21,386 bases of DNA from JAUSNA01 sp964511965. GTDB taxonomy: Bacteria; Patescibacteriota; Microgenomatia; Levybacterales; GWA1-39-11. This document shows, in pieces, positions 14,524-21,168 of the stretch. The stretch is from contig CAZEGF010000033.1 in NCBI GenBank assembly GCA_964511965.1, positions 1 to 21,386 on the forward strand, in the 5' to 3' direction. The position numbers and the translations under genes were made by a program. The notes under the pieces were generated by a model, which worked only from the letters and a program-made list of their open reading frames with translations, made no database searches and had not been told where the DNA came from. How positions within the stretch are numbered: position 1 is the stretch's first letter; each line of letters opens with the position of its first letter.

Positions 14524-14552
14524 TTGAACAATTAGAACTTTTTTGGTACAAT
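14524..14552 (+). promoter_or_regulatory. Promoter of the bL21-bL27-parB group
   Basis: TTGAAC at 14524-14529, exactly 17 bp, TACAAT at 14547-14552 preceded by TGG (an extended -10), then 10 nt to ATG 14563. The predicted leader is about 4 nt, too short for the L21 leader RNA known from other bacteria. Confidence 0.65.
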
Positions 14553-14562
14553 ACTTTCCATT

Positions 14563-14877
14563 ATGAATTACGCAGTAATCAAAGCAGCTGGCAAACAATA
14601 CAAAGTTTCTCCCGGACTTGTTTTGGAAATTGACAAAATTGAAGGTGAAAATGGCTCATCTGTATCTTTTGATGAAGTTTTACTGACCGCAAACGAAAAA
14701 GATATAGTCATTGGTAAACCTACAATAAAAGGAGCAGTAGTTACCGCTAAAATTCTTGAGCAAAAAATGGGTGACAAGGTAAGAGTAGCAAAATTCAAAG
14801 CCAAATCAAAATACAGAAGGGCTACCGGATTTAGATCAAAACTTACAAAGATAGAGATTACAGGAATAAAAGGATAA
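14563..14877 (+). CDS. rplU: Large-subunit ribosomal protein bL21
   Basis: 104 residues, the usual length. It begins MNYAVIKAAGKQYKVSPG, shows the D-x-VLL and IGKPTIKGA segments, and ends in the basic rRNA-binding block KFKAKSKYRRATGFRS followed by LTKIEITGI, all typical of bL21. It binds 23S rRNA domain VI in the large subunit. As in most bacteria it precedes rpmA. The gap of 59 nt between them is largely made of 7-bp tandem repeats instead of a Prp (YsxB) protease gene. It has its own promoter with the start nearly at +1. Confidence 0.97.
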   Translation: MNYAVIKAAGKQYKVSPGLVLEIDKIEGENGSSVSFDEVLLTANEKDIVIGKPTIKGAVVTAKILEQKMGDKVRVAKFKAKSKYRRATGFRSKLTKIEITGIKG

Positions 14878-14886
14878 TAAGAATTA

Positions 14887-14935
14887 ATGATCAGTCATAC
14901 GACTAATCACTAGTTACTATTCACTAATTACTAAT
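14887..14935. repeat. Degenerate 7-bp tandem repeats between rplU and rpmA
   Basis: Five clear heptamers in line: GACTAAT, CACTAGT, TACTATT, CACTAAT, TACTAAT (14901-14935), with two more degenerate units (ATGATCA, GTCATAC) in front. The array ends one base before the rpmA ATG, and the unit resembles a rotation of the repeat inside ileS (CTAATTA against CYAAYWG). Confidence 0.7.
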
Positions 14936-14936
14936 T

Positions 14937-15182
14937 ATGGCACATACAAAGTCAGCAGGATCAGTTAAAGGAAATAAAGACTCCATTGCAAAACGCCTTG
15001 GCGTTAAAATGTATGGTGGCGAAAAAGCAGTTTCGGGAAATATTATTGTCAGACAAAAAGGAACCAAATTTCATCCTGGAATAGGAGTATCAATGGGGAA
15101 AGATTATACGATTTTTGCTATATCCGACGGGACTGTCCAGTTTAAAATTGCCCGTGGAAAAAAAATTGTAGAAGTAGTATAG
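14937..15182 (+). CDS. rpmA: Large-subunit ribosomal protein bL27
   Basis: 81 residues. MAHTKSAGSVKGNKDS at the start corresponds to the flexible N-terminal arm that reaches toward the peptidyl-transferase centre. KRLGVKMYGGE, NIIVRQKGTKFHPG and GKDYTIFA are the family's conserved core. There is no N-terminal extension before MAH, so it lacks the Prp-cleaved leader found in Firmicutes, consistent with the absence of a Prp gene here. The start codon directly follows the repeat array and has no Shine-Dalgarno. It probably shares the rplU transcript and is followed 12 nt later by parB. Confidence 0.97.
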   Translation: MAHTKSAGSVKGNKDSIAKRLGVKMYGGEKAVSGNIIVRQKGTKFHPGIGVSMGKDYTIFAISDGTVQFKIARGKKIVEVV

Positions 15183-15194
15183 TATTGACTTATT

Positions 15195-16016
15195 ATGGAT
15201 GATTACAAGACAATGTCAATTGTCGAACTGGACTTATCACTCCTGCAGCCAAACCCCCTCCAGCCAAGAGGACTAATATCCCCTGAATCACTTACAGACC
15301 TTGTAAATTCTATCCGTGAGCAAGGAATTTTAGAACCTATTGTCGTTGCTGAAACACCAGCCGGTTACCAGATAATAGCAGGGGAGCGAAGATGGAGAGC
15401 GGCAAAAATACTCGGACTAATTAAGGTTCCTGTTGTTGTAAAACAAACAACACCTCAGCAAATGCTTGAAATGTCAATTGTTGAAAATGTACAGCGTGAA
15501 GATCTTAACCCAATTGAGCGTGCACAAGCATACAAAAGATTGATTGATGAGTTCAATTTGTCAGTTACGGAAGTTGCAAAACGGGTTGGAAAATCTTTGC
15601 CTTACATTTCAAACACAATTCGTCTCCTTACACTTCCTGATGCAATAAAAGATGCACTTGCTGCCGGAGTCATTACAGAGGGTCATGTTAGACCATTAAT
15701 TTCAATTGGAGATCCAAAGTTAATGCTTACTGCCTTCAAAAAGATTCTTGTTGAAGGTATTTCTGTTCGCGGAGCTGAAGATGTTGCGAGACAAGTTAAG
15801 GCAGAAATTCAAAAGAAAGAGCCTCAAAAGAAGAGTGACAAAATTTATATACCTGAGCAAGATGAAATGGCAAAGACTTTGAGTGAAAGATATGGTTGGA
15901 ATGTCAAATTTGATCAGTCCCGAGCCCTTGGTAAAATTATTATTACAATTAAAGGATCTGAAGATAAAACGGGTGAGGAATTAAAAAGAATCTACCAAAG
16001 ACTGCTTGAAGCCTGA
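15195..16016 (+). CDS. parB: ParB/Spo0J chromosome-partition CTPase
   Basis: 273 residues. The N-terminal CTP-binding domain has LQPNPLQPRG, the GERRWRAAK box (63-71) and ENVQREDLNPIE (97-108). A helix-turn-helix follows at about 122-145 (SVTEVAKRVGKSLPYISNTI), then a linker and a short C-terminal domain (about 215-273; GKIIITIKGSEDKTGEELKR) for dimerisation. ParB loads on parS near the origin and works with the ParA ATPase and SMC in segregation. Unusually there is no parA beside it and I find no parS-like 16-mer in the window. It appears to be the last gene of the bL21-bL27 transcript, 12 nt after rpmA. The ATG start gives a normal-length N-terminus. Confidence 0.93.
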   Translation: MDDYKTMSIVELDLSLLQPNPLQPRGLISPESLTDLVNSIREQGILEPIVVAETPAGYQIIAGERRWRAAKILGLIKVPVVVKQTTPQQMLEMSIVENVQREDLNPIERAQAYKRLIDEFNLSVTEVAKRVGKSLPYISNTIRLLTLPDAIKDALAAGVITEGHVRPLISIGDPKLMLTAFKKILVEGISVRGAEDVARQVKAEIQKKEPQKKSDKIYIPEQDEMAKTLSERYGWNVKFDQSRALGKIIITIKGSEDKTGEELKRIYQRLLEA

Positions 16017-16065
16017 TTTTATATCCCCTGAGCCCTTCAAAAACGGCCCAAATTTCAATTTAGAC

Positions 16066-16626
16066 TTAAAAGGAGGCATGTTTTACTATTCTTAGTCTAT
16101 TTAAAGGCCAATAAACGATAAAAGACTTACCAATAACCGCATTTTTTGGAACAAAACCCCATTCTCTGGAATCCGAGCTAAAAGGTCGATTATCACCCAT
16201 AGCAAAATAATTATCTTCAGGAACTACAACCTCGTCTCCTTCTCCCAAAAAAGCACCGCCGTTTGTTTTCACATCCGATGATAAAAATGATGTCTGATCA
16301 AGTTTTTGACCATTTAGATAAACATCACCTGCGGAAATTTTGATCCGGTCACCGGGTAAACCAATAATTCTTTTGATATAATCCTTCTCTTTGTCGGGGG
16401 GTGCAACGAATACGATTATATCCCCTCTTTTAAGAGGTCCTGTTCTTAACGCAATAAGATTTGTCAAAACGTACTCTCCATTTTGGAAAGTTGGATCCAT
16501 AGAATGTCCATTCACTTGATATGGTCTAAAAAGAAATGCATAGATCACAACAAAAATCGCACCTGCAATTACTAATGTCTGGACAAGATCAAAAAGTAGG
16601 TAGTAAATTTTTCTTATAATCTCCAT
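16066..16626 (-). CDS. lepB: Type I signal peptidase (leader peptidase)
   Basis: 186 residues. One N-terminal membrane anchor (about 12-34) precedes the catalytic domain. GHSMDPTF holds the nucleophile Ser42 and DYIKRIIGLPGD the general base Lys85. GDNRPFSSDSRE (144-155) is the box E signature. It is a membrane-bound serine-lysine protease that removes Sec/Tat signal peptides outside the cytoplasm. Length is typical of short Gram-positive-like forms. The gene is convergent to parB (49 nt between stops, no hairpin terminator seen) and divergent from the glycosyltransferase gene at 16854. A minus-strand TTGACA lies 55 nt before its ATG. Confidence 0.95.
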   Translation of the reverse strand: MEIIRKIYYLLFDLVQTLVIAGAIFVVIYAFLFRPYQVNGHSMDPTFQNGEYVLTNLIALRTGPLKRGDIIVFVAPPDKEKDYIKRIIGLPGDRIKISAGDVYLNGQKLDQTSFLSSDVKTNGGAFLGEGDEVVVPEDNYFAMGDNRPFSSDSREWGFVPKNAVIGKSFIVYWPLNRLRIVKHASF

Positions 16627-16657
16627 GGAACTTTAGATTTTTATTTTTTGCTTTTTA

Positions 16658-16686
16658 ATTTTGATGTGATATAGATCATTTGTCAA
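16658..16686 (-). promoter_or_regulatory. Candidate lepB promoter
   Basis: On the minus strand: TTGACA (16686-16681), 17 bp, CAAAAT (16663-16658; 4 of 6 consensus). The leader would be about 24 nt, longer than for most genes here. Confidence 0.45.
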
Positions 16687-16697
16687 TGCAAATATTT

Positions 16698-16721
16698 TTT
16701 TTCTGTTACAATACAGAAAAA
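16698..16721. repeat. 9-bp perfect inverted repeat
   Basis: TTTTTCTGT (16698-16706), loop TACAAT (16707-16712), ACAGAAAAA (16713-16721). It lies just upstream of the lepB -35. No T-run follows it in the orientation needed for an intrinsic terminator, so a protein-binding site is as likely as an RNA hairpin. Confidence 0.5.
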
Positions 16722-16853
16722 TTGATTGAATTAACACCCAATTAGCAGTTGAATGCTCAAAGTGATAAGTTGAAGCTGAATTTTGTTTAGCCTATGAAAT
16801 CAATCTAAAATGAAATATTGTAAATATATCTTACTAATACTTTCTATATCAAT

Positions 16854-17870
16854 ATGAAACAAAACAAATCGATTTTATTCTTTACTAGATTATACCATCC
16901 GCACATAGGTGGTGTCGAGAAGCATGTACAATTATTGAGTGAGGCGCTTGTTGATAGAGGATTGACCGTCACTATAATTACCGAACAATTTGATAAAAAA
17001 TTGCCACTAATTGAAAGCTTGAAAAACTGTACGGTATTTAGAATTCCAATTGGTAAAAATGAGTTTCTTAAAAAATTTCTCATTTGGAAATGGATGTTTT
17101 TGCACCTTTCACTGTTATTAAAAAGCGACATAATTCATATACACGACGTTTTCTATTGGATATTACCAATCCGTCCACTATTGTTACATAAAAAAATCTT
17201 TATAACCTTTCATGGGTACGAGGGATATCCGGTAAAACAATCATGGATTTGGCAAAGAAAAATAGGAGAAAAGCTTTCAAGTGGCACTATCTGTGTCGGA
17301 GATTTCATGAAAAAGTGGTATTTTGCTTCACCAGCTTCAGTCATATATGGTGCGGTGAAGCTGAATACAGCAAAATACAAGGAAAAGGACCAATCTGCGG
17401 TATTTTTTGGGAGGCTGGACTCGCAGACCGGAATTTTAGAATATGTGAAAGCTTATAAAATAATCAAAAAGCAATTCCCTAATTTTGCGCTTACAGTGGT
17501 TGGGGAAGGGGAATATACAAAAAAAATACCAAATGATATTAAAAAAGTTGATTTTGTAGGGGATGTTTCCCAATATATAGGCAAAAATAGATTTATATTT
17601 GTTTCAAGGTATCTTTCTATCCTTGAAGCATTGGTTCAAAAGAAAGAAGTTATTTCCGTTTATAATTCTCCAATTATGAAAGATTACCTGTTAATGTCGC
17701 CTTTTAAGAAATTTATATCTGTTTGTACTTCAAGTGAGGAAATAGCTGATGTTGTGCTCAAGAGTTTGAAAACAAAACGCGATCTTACAAGAATGAACGC
17801 AGGATACGAATGGGCAAAGAATCAAACCTGGGAGAAGTTGGTATCCGTATATTTACGATTATGGGAATAA
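16854..17870 (+). CDS. GT-B glycosyltransferase, family 4 type
   Basis: 338 residues. The N-terminal domain begins KSILFFTRLYHPHIGGVEKHV, the usual GT4 start with the glycine-rich GGVEKH donor/acceptor loop, and has the DIIHIHD strand and FHGYEGYP. The second domain has AVFFGRLDSQTG and ALTVVGEGEY. The family's EX7E motif is only half present: Glu258 (SILEAL) is kept but the position of the first Glu is Val250, and this region is shorter than usual. It likely transfers a sugar to a lipid-linked glycan on the cytoplasmic side of the membrane. Its last 10 nt overlap the next glycosyltransferase gene, so the two are coupled. It is clearly a glycosyltransferase; the specific sugar is unknown. Confidence 0.82.
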   Translation: MKQNKSILFFTRLYHPHIGGVEKHVQLLSEALVDRGLTVTIITEQFDKKLPLIESLKNCTVFRIPIGKNEFLKKFLIWKWMFLHLSLLLKSDIIHIHDVFYWILPIRPLLLHKKIFITFHGYEGYPVKQSWIWQRKIGEKLSSGTICVGDFMKKWYFASPASVIYGAVKLNTAKYKEKDQSAVFFGRLDSQTGILEYVKAYKIIKKQFPNFALTVVGEGEYTKKIPNDIKKVDFVGDVSQYIGKNRFIFVSRYLSILEALVQKKEVISVYNSPIMKDYLLMSPFKKFISVCTSSEEIADVVLKSLKTKRDLTRMNAGYEWAKNQTWEKLVSVYLRLWE

Positions 17871-18763
17871 AAGTATCTTTTATCACTACAGTTTATAACG
17901 AAGAAGGAACGATAAAAAGTTTACTCGATTCATTAGAAAAGCAAACTGTTACACCGGATGAAATTATTATTGTAGACGCAAAATCATCTGACAAGACAGT
18001 TTCAATAATAAATGATTATAAGAATAACTTTAAAAAATCCAAAATTTACCTTTATTCAAAAAATGGGAATAGGTCAATTGGTCGAAACACTGCTATCCAA
18101 AAAGCAAAAGGCAATATCATCATAGCAACTGATGCGGGATGTATTTTAGATAAAAAATGGGTAGAGAGAATAACTCTTCCCTTTAAAAACCCAAAAATTG
18201 ATGTTGTTGCCGGATTTTATAAGCCGGTCACTACTAATACATTTGAGAAAAGCCTGGCATGCTACACCTGCGTTATGGAGGACAAAGTGACAGATGATTT
18301 TCTTCCATCGTCCCGTTCGGTTGCTTTTAGGAAAATAGCTTGGGAAAAAGTAGGTGGGTATCCTGAAAATTTAAACACCTGTGAAGATTTAATTTTTGCA
18401 AGAAAGTTAAAGAGAGCGGGTTTTTTATTTAAAGTTGTAAAAAATGCAATCGTTTATTGGCCTCAGCGAAAAAATATAATCGAAGCAGCAAAACAATTTT
18501 TTCAATATGCCGTTGGAGATGGTCAAGCCCACTATATAAGAAGCAATACATGGTTTCTTTTTGCTAGATATATTATTGGTTTGGCGCTATTTTTTATTTC
18601 AAAACCGATTCTGCTATTATGCTTCCTCTTATATATTATATGGAGTATTTCTAAAAATTACCGTTATGTTAATCACTCTGCGGCAATTTTTTATCTTCCA
18701 TTGCTTCAGATCGTTTCAGATATAGAGGTAATAGCGGGAACCACATGGGGTATGATGCATTAA
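17861..18763 (+). CDS. GT-A glycosyltransferase, family 2, membrane-associated
   Basis: 300 residues from ATG 17861. It begins MGIKVSFITTVYNEEGTI, a typical family 2 start, then IIIVDAKSSDKT for nucleotide binding. ATDAGC (Asp91) stands where a D-x-D metal motif is expected, GGYPENLNTCEDL forms the acceptor/catalytic region, and two hydrophobic segments lie near the C-terminus. I prefer ATG 17861 over the upstream in-frame 17810, which would add 17 residues wholly inside the previous gene. The 10-nt overlap with that gene indicates coupled translation. It probably adds a sugar to the same glycan as its neighbour. The gene ends 3 nt from the convergent flippase gene. Confidence 0.88.
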   Translation: MGIKVSFITTVYNEEGTIKSLLDSLEKQTVTPDEIIIVDAKSSDKTVSIINDYKNNFKKSKIYLYSKNGNRSIGRNTAIQKAKGNIIIATDAGCILDKKWVERITLPFKNPKIDVVAGFYKPVTTNTFEKSLACYTCVMEDKVTDDFLPSSRSVAFRKIAWEKVGGYPENLNTCEDLIFARKLKRAGFLFKVVKNAIVYWPQRKNIIEAAKQFFQYAVGDGQAHYIRSNTWFLFARYIIGLALFFISKPILLLCFLLYIIWSISKNYRYVNHSAAIFYLPLLQIVSDIEVIAGTTWGMMH

Positions 18764-18766
18764 TAG

Positions 18767-19987
18767 CTAATTTTTAAAATACTTTACAGAAAAATAAATA
18801 TAAATAGGGGTAATAATAAGATATGACAGTGTCATTGACCACGCAACTCCGTTCACTCCAAACATTTTTGCAAAGGGATATAGAAAAATAATAACCAGAA
18901 TAAAATTTAAAGTATTAATTTTTGTTAACACATCGGGTTTTCCTATCGAGAGAAAAAGTGGTCCACCCGGGCCGATTGCTGCTCTAAAAAATCCATATAT
19001 TGAAAGAATTTGCAAAGGAAGTGCTGCTGCTATCCATTTTGGTCCAAAAAGGAGTTGTAATATATCCTTTGGAAACAACAAGAGGGGAATCATGATTACA
19101 AAAGCCGGAATACTAACTCCGATTACATTTTGAAAGAAAAGGTTTCTAAGATGATTCTTATCGTTTTTTCTTTTTACATACAATGGGAATGCTACCCGGG
19201 ATACAATATCAGTTATTTGAGTAAAAGCAAGGTTTGCGGTTTTAAATGCAAAATCATATAGTCCCAAAACTCCGACACCAAAAAATCTTCCAATAAATAA
19301 GTTATCTATTTGTGTACTAAGATACGTCAAAAGTCCACCTGCCGTTATCCATTTTCCATACGAAAAAAGACTTTTTATATGAATTTTGGCGATAGGTTCT
19401 TTAAACGAAATTTCTGCTAGAAAATAAGACGATACTACTTCACTTATTGTCCCGGCAATAAGCCCCAATAGAAGGGCTAGCGCGGAATGTATATAGATAA
19501 CAAAATAAATTGAACTTATAACTGTTACAACAATTGGAATAAATTGAGTCAAAAAAACTTTATTAAATTCCAATTCTTTTTGAAACGAAATTGTAAGAGG
19601 ATTTATAAAACCTCTTAGTAATGGGATTACTGATGAAAGGAGAAGAAGCATTAAAAGGTCGGAATTTTTAAAAAAATACGAAAGTATTGGAGCGGTAACA
19701 ATTGTTATCAAGCAAAGGAGAGAGCCTCTTGCAATATTGACCATAAGTAAAGTTCTCGCAATTTTTTTGATACTGACATTCATTTGAATTGCGGCGTAAT
19801 TAAAGCCGGTTTCGGTAAGAGTTTCAAAAGTAGTAATAATTGCGGTCACAATTGCAAATATGCCAAAGTCGGAAGGTGCTAAAATTCTTGCAATTACAAA
19901 TAATTTAAACAATCCAAAAAATTGGGAAAAAATATTTAGCAATGTCAGGTATCCAATTCCAAAAAAAGCTTTCTTGCGGTAGCTCAT
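18767..19987 (-). CDS. Wzx-type lipid-linked oligosaccharide flippase
   Basis: 406 residues with about twelve hydrophobic helices, of the MOP/Polysacc_synt superfamily. It begins MSYRKKAFFGIGYLTLLNIF and continues with FGLFKLFVIARILAPSDFGIFA, the conserved helix 1-2 region of flippases (R-x-L-x-P-x-D-F-G-x-F). Such proteins move undecaprenyl-linked repeat units from the inner to the outer leaflet of the membrane. The length is normal though on the short side. It is transcribed opposite to the flanking glycosyltransferases, from a promoter of the standard local type. Its stop is 3 nt from the convergent stop at 18763. A polymerase (Wzy) and chain-length regulator are not in the window. Confidence 0.87.
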   Translation of the reverse strand: MSYRKKAFFGIGYLTLLNIFSQFFGLFKLFVIARILAPSDFGIFAIVTAIITTFETLTETGFNYAAIQMNVSIKKIARTLLMVNIARGSLLCLITIVTAPILSYFFKNSDLLMLLLLSSVIPLLRGFINPLTISFQKELEFNKVFLTQFIPIVVTVISSIYFVIYIHSALALLLGLIAGTISEVVSSYFLAEISFKEPIAKIHIKSLFSYGKWITAGGLLTYLSTQIDNLFIGRFFGVGVLGLYDFAFKTANLAFTQITDIVSRVAFPLYVKRKNDKNHLRNLFFQNVIGVSIPAFVIMIPLLLFPKDILQLLFGPKWIAAALPLQILSIYGFFRAAIGPGGPLFLSIGKPDVLTKINTLNFILVIIFLYPFAKMFGVNGVAWSMTLSYLIITPIYIYFSVKYFKN

Positions 19988-19994
19988 AACACCA

Positions 19995-20023
19995 ATTATT
20001 GTTTAAAAAAACCAATACTGCAA
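19995..20023 (-). promoter_or_regulatory. Flippase gene promoter, leaderless form
   Basis: On the minus strand: TTGCAG (20023-20018), exactly 17 bp, AATAAT (20000-19995, 5 of 6 consensus), then 7 nt to the ATG at 19987. Confidence 0.55.
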
Positions 20024-20046
20024 TAGCAATAGGTAAATTTATAAGC

Positions 20047-20052
20047 TAAAAT
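20047..20052 (+). promoter_or_regulatory. Candidate -10 of the glycosyltransferase at 20062
   Basis: TAAAAT at 20047-20052 with 9 nt to ATG 20062; no convincing -35 (20024-20029 reads TAGCAA). It would give a leader of about 3 nt. Confidence 0.4.
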
Positions 20053-20061
20053 AGCAGCATC

Positions 20062-21168
20062 ATGAAAGTAGGATATTTTTACAATTTGAAATTCGGGGGC
20101 GCAAAAAGAGTTGTTATGGATCAGGTACAATTTTTAAAAAATCAGAAAGTTGACACAATTATTTATACTATAAATCATGAAAAAGATATTTTTGATCCAG
20201 GTAAGTATGCTCCAATTAGAAATTATAAATTTAAAATGCGGTTTGTCAATTTACCTTTAATCGGTAAATTTATCTATCAGTTCTTTATAATTTGGAGACT
20301 GAGAAGAATACAAAAAAAAATAGCGCATGATATCGATGCTAAAAATTTTGATATCGTAATAGTTCACCCAGATCAATATACTCAGGCTCCATATATTCTA
20401 AGGTATTTAAAAACAAAATCACTTTACTACACTCAAGAACCCTACCGCTTAGCATACGAGCATAGTATGAGAATAGAAGAACATTTCCCAATTTACATTA
20501 AAATGTTTGAGCATGCTGTGCGCTATATAACTAAAGTTATCGATAGAAGAAATGTTAAATCCGCCACATGGATTGTTGCAAGCAGCCTTAGTGTTCGTGA
20601 AAGAATGATACAGGGATATAACGTTTTTCCTTATGTTTGTCCTCCCGGAATTAATACAAACGTTTTTAGAAATAAACATTTAAAAAGAAGTGATATTCTT
20701 TTTGTAGGAAGTGAAGTAGACCAAATTGATGGTTATGATCTTCTAGTCGAAGCATTAAAACTGATTCCGATAAGTAAAAGACCACATGTTAACAAAGTTA
20801 TTTGGAAAAAGAAAAATAACGAAAGAATTTCTGAAGAAGAATTATCTAATTTTTACAATCGTTCCAAAATTACAGTATGTATGAGTAGATTTGAGACATT
20901 TGGATTAATACCACTAGAATCTATGGGATGTGGAACTCCTGTTATAGCAACAAATATAGGTGGACATAGAGAAACAGTTATAGATGGGGTAACGGGATTT
21001 CTTGTAGATCCTGACCCGGAAGAAATTGCTAGAAAAATAATTTTTTTACTGAATACAGATAAATTTGATTATTATTCAATGAATGCTCACAAACACGTAT
21101 CTAAAAATTGGAATTTAAATAAAAGGAATTCATATTTTCTTAAAAAAATAAAAAGTCTTTTAGCATGA
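20062..21168 (+). CDS. GT-B glycosyltransferase, family 4
   Basis: 368 residues. The N-terminal domain begins MKVGYFYNLKFGGAKRVVMD (the GGA loop typical of GT4), and contains FDIVIVHPDQ. The C-terminal domain has DILFVGSEV and the complete EX7E motif FETFGLIPLES (Glu278 and Glu286). It continues GCGTPVIATNIGGHRE and DGVTGFLVDPDPEEIA, which bind the nucleotide-sugar. It is a retaining glycosyltransferase, likely cytoplasmic or peripheral to the membrane, acting in surface glycan synthesis. Its TGA stop overlaps the ATG of the next glycosyltransferase (ATGA), a common translational coupling arrangement. It has its own short promoter, divergent from the flippase gene 74 nt away. Confidence 0.92.
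   Translation: MKVGYFYNLKFGGAKRVVMDQVQFLKNQKVDTIIYTINHEKDIFDPGKYAPIRNYKFKMRFVNLPLIGKFIYQFFIIWRLRRIQKKIAHDIDAKNFDIVIVHPDQYTQAPYILRYLKTKSLYYTQEPYRLAYEHSMRIEEHFPIYIKMFEHAVRYITKVIDRRNVKSATWIVASSLSVRERMIQGYNVFPYVCPPGINTNVFRNKHLKRSDILFVGSEVDQIDGYDLLVEALKLIPISKRPHVNKVIWKKKNNERISEEELSNFYNRSKITVCMSRFETFGLIPLESMGCGTPVIATNIGGHRETVIDGVTGFLVDPDPEEIARKIIFLLNTDKFDYYSMNAHKHVSKNWNLNKRNSYFLKKIKSLLA

Larger units (their letters stand above)
16627..16853. other. 227-bp non-coding divergent region between lepB and the glycan locus
   Basis: The largest gene-free stretch in the window. It contains the likely lepB promoter on the minus strand and a 9-bp inverted repeat at 16698-16721. An AT-rich run leads to ATG 16854 and holds only weak -10-like sequences (CTATAT near 16844). 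No tRNA, conserved small ORF or riboswitch structure is visible. Confidence 0.6.

Noticed and set aside
16017..16065. Bidirectional terminator between parB and lepB
   Set aside because: No GC-rich stem with a T-run is present; only a 5-bp AAATT/AATTT symmetry is seen.
16071..16095. AGGAGG followed by ATG 16078 on the plus strand as a translation start
   Set aside because: The frame stops after five codons and the bases encode the C-terminus of lepB on the other strand.
16687..16746. Short ORF of 19 codons starting ATG 16687
   Set aside because: Very short, overlaps the inverted repeat and shows no protein-like features or promoter.
17810..17860. Upstream ATG 17810 for the family 2 glycosyltransferase
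   Set aside because: The extra 17 residues are not typical of the family, whose N-terminus begins right at the beta strand KVSFITTVYNE; ATG 17861 fits.
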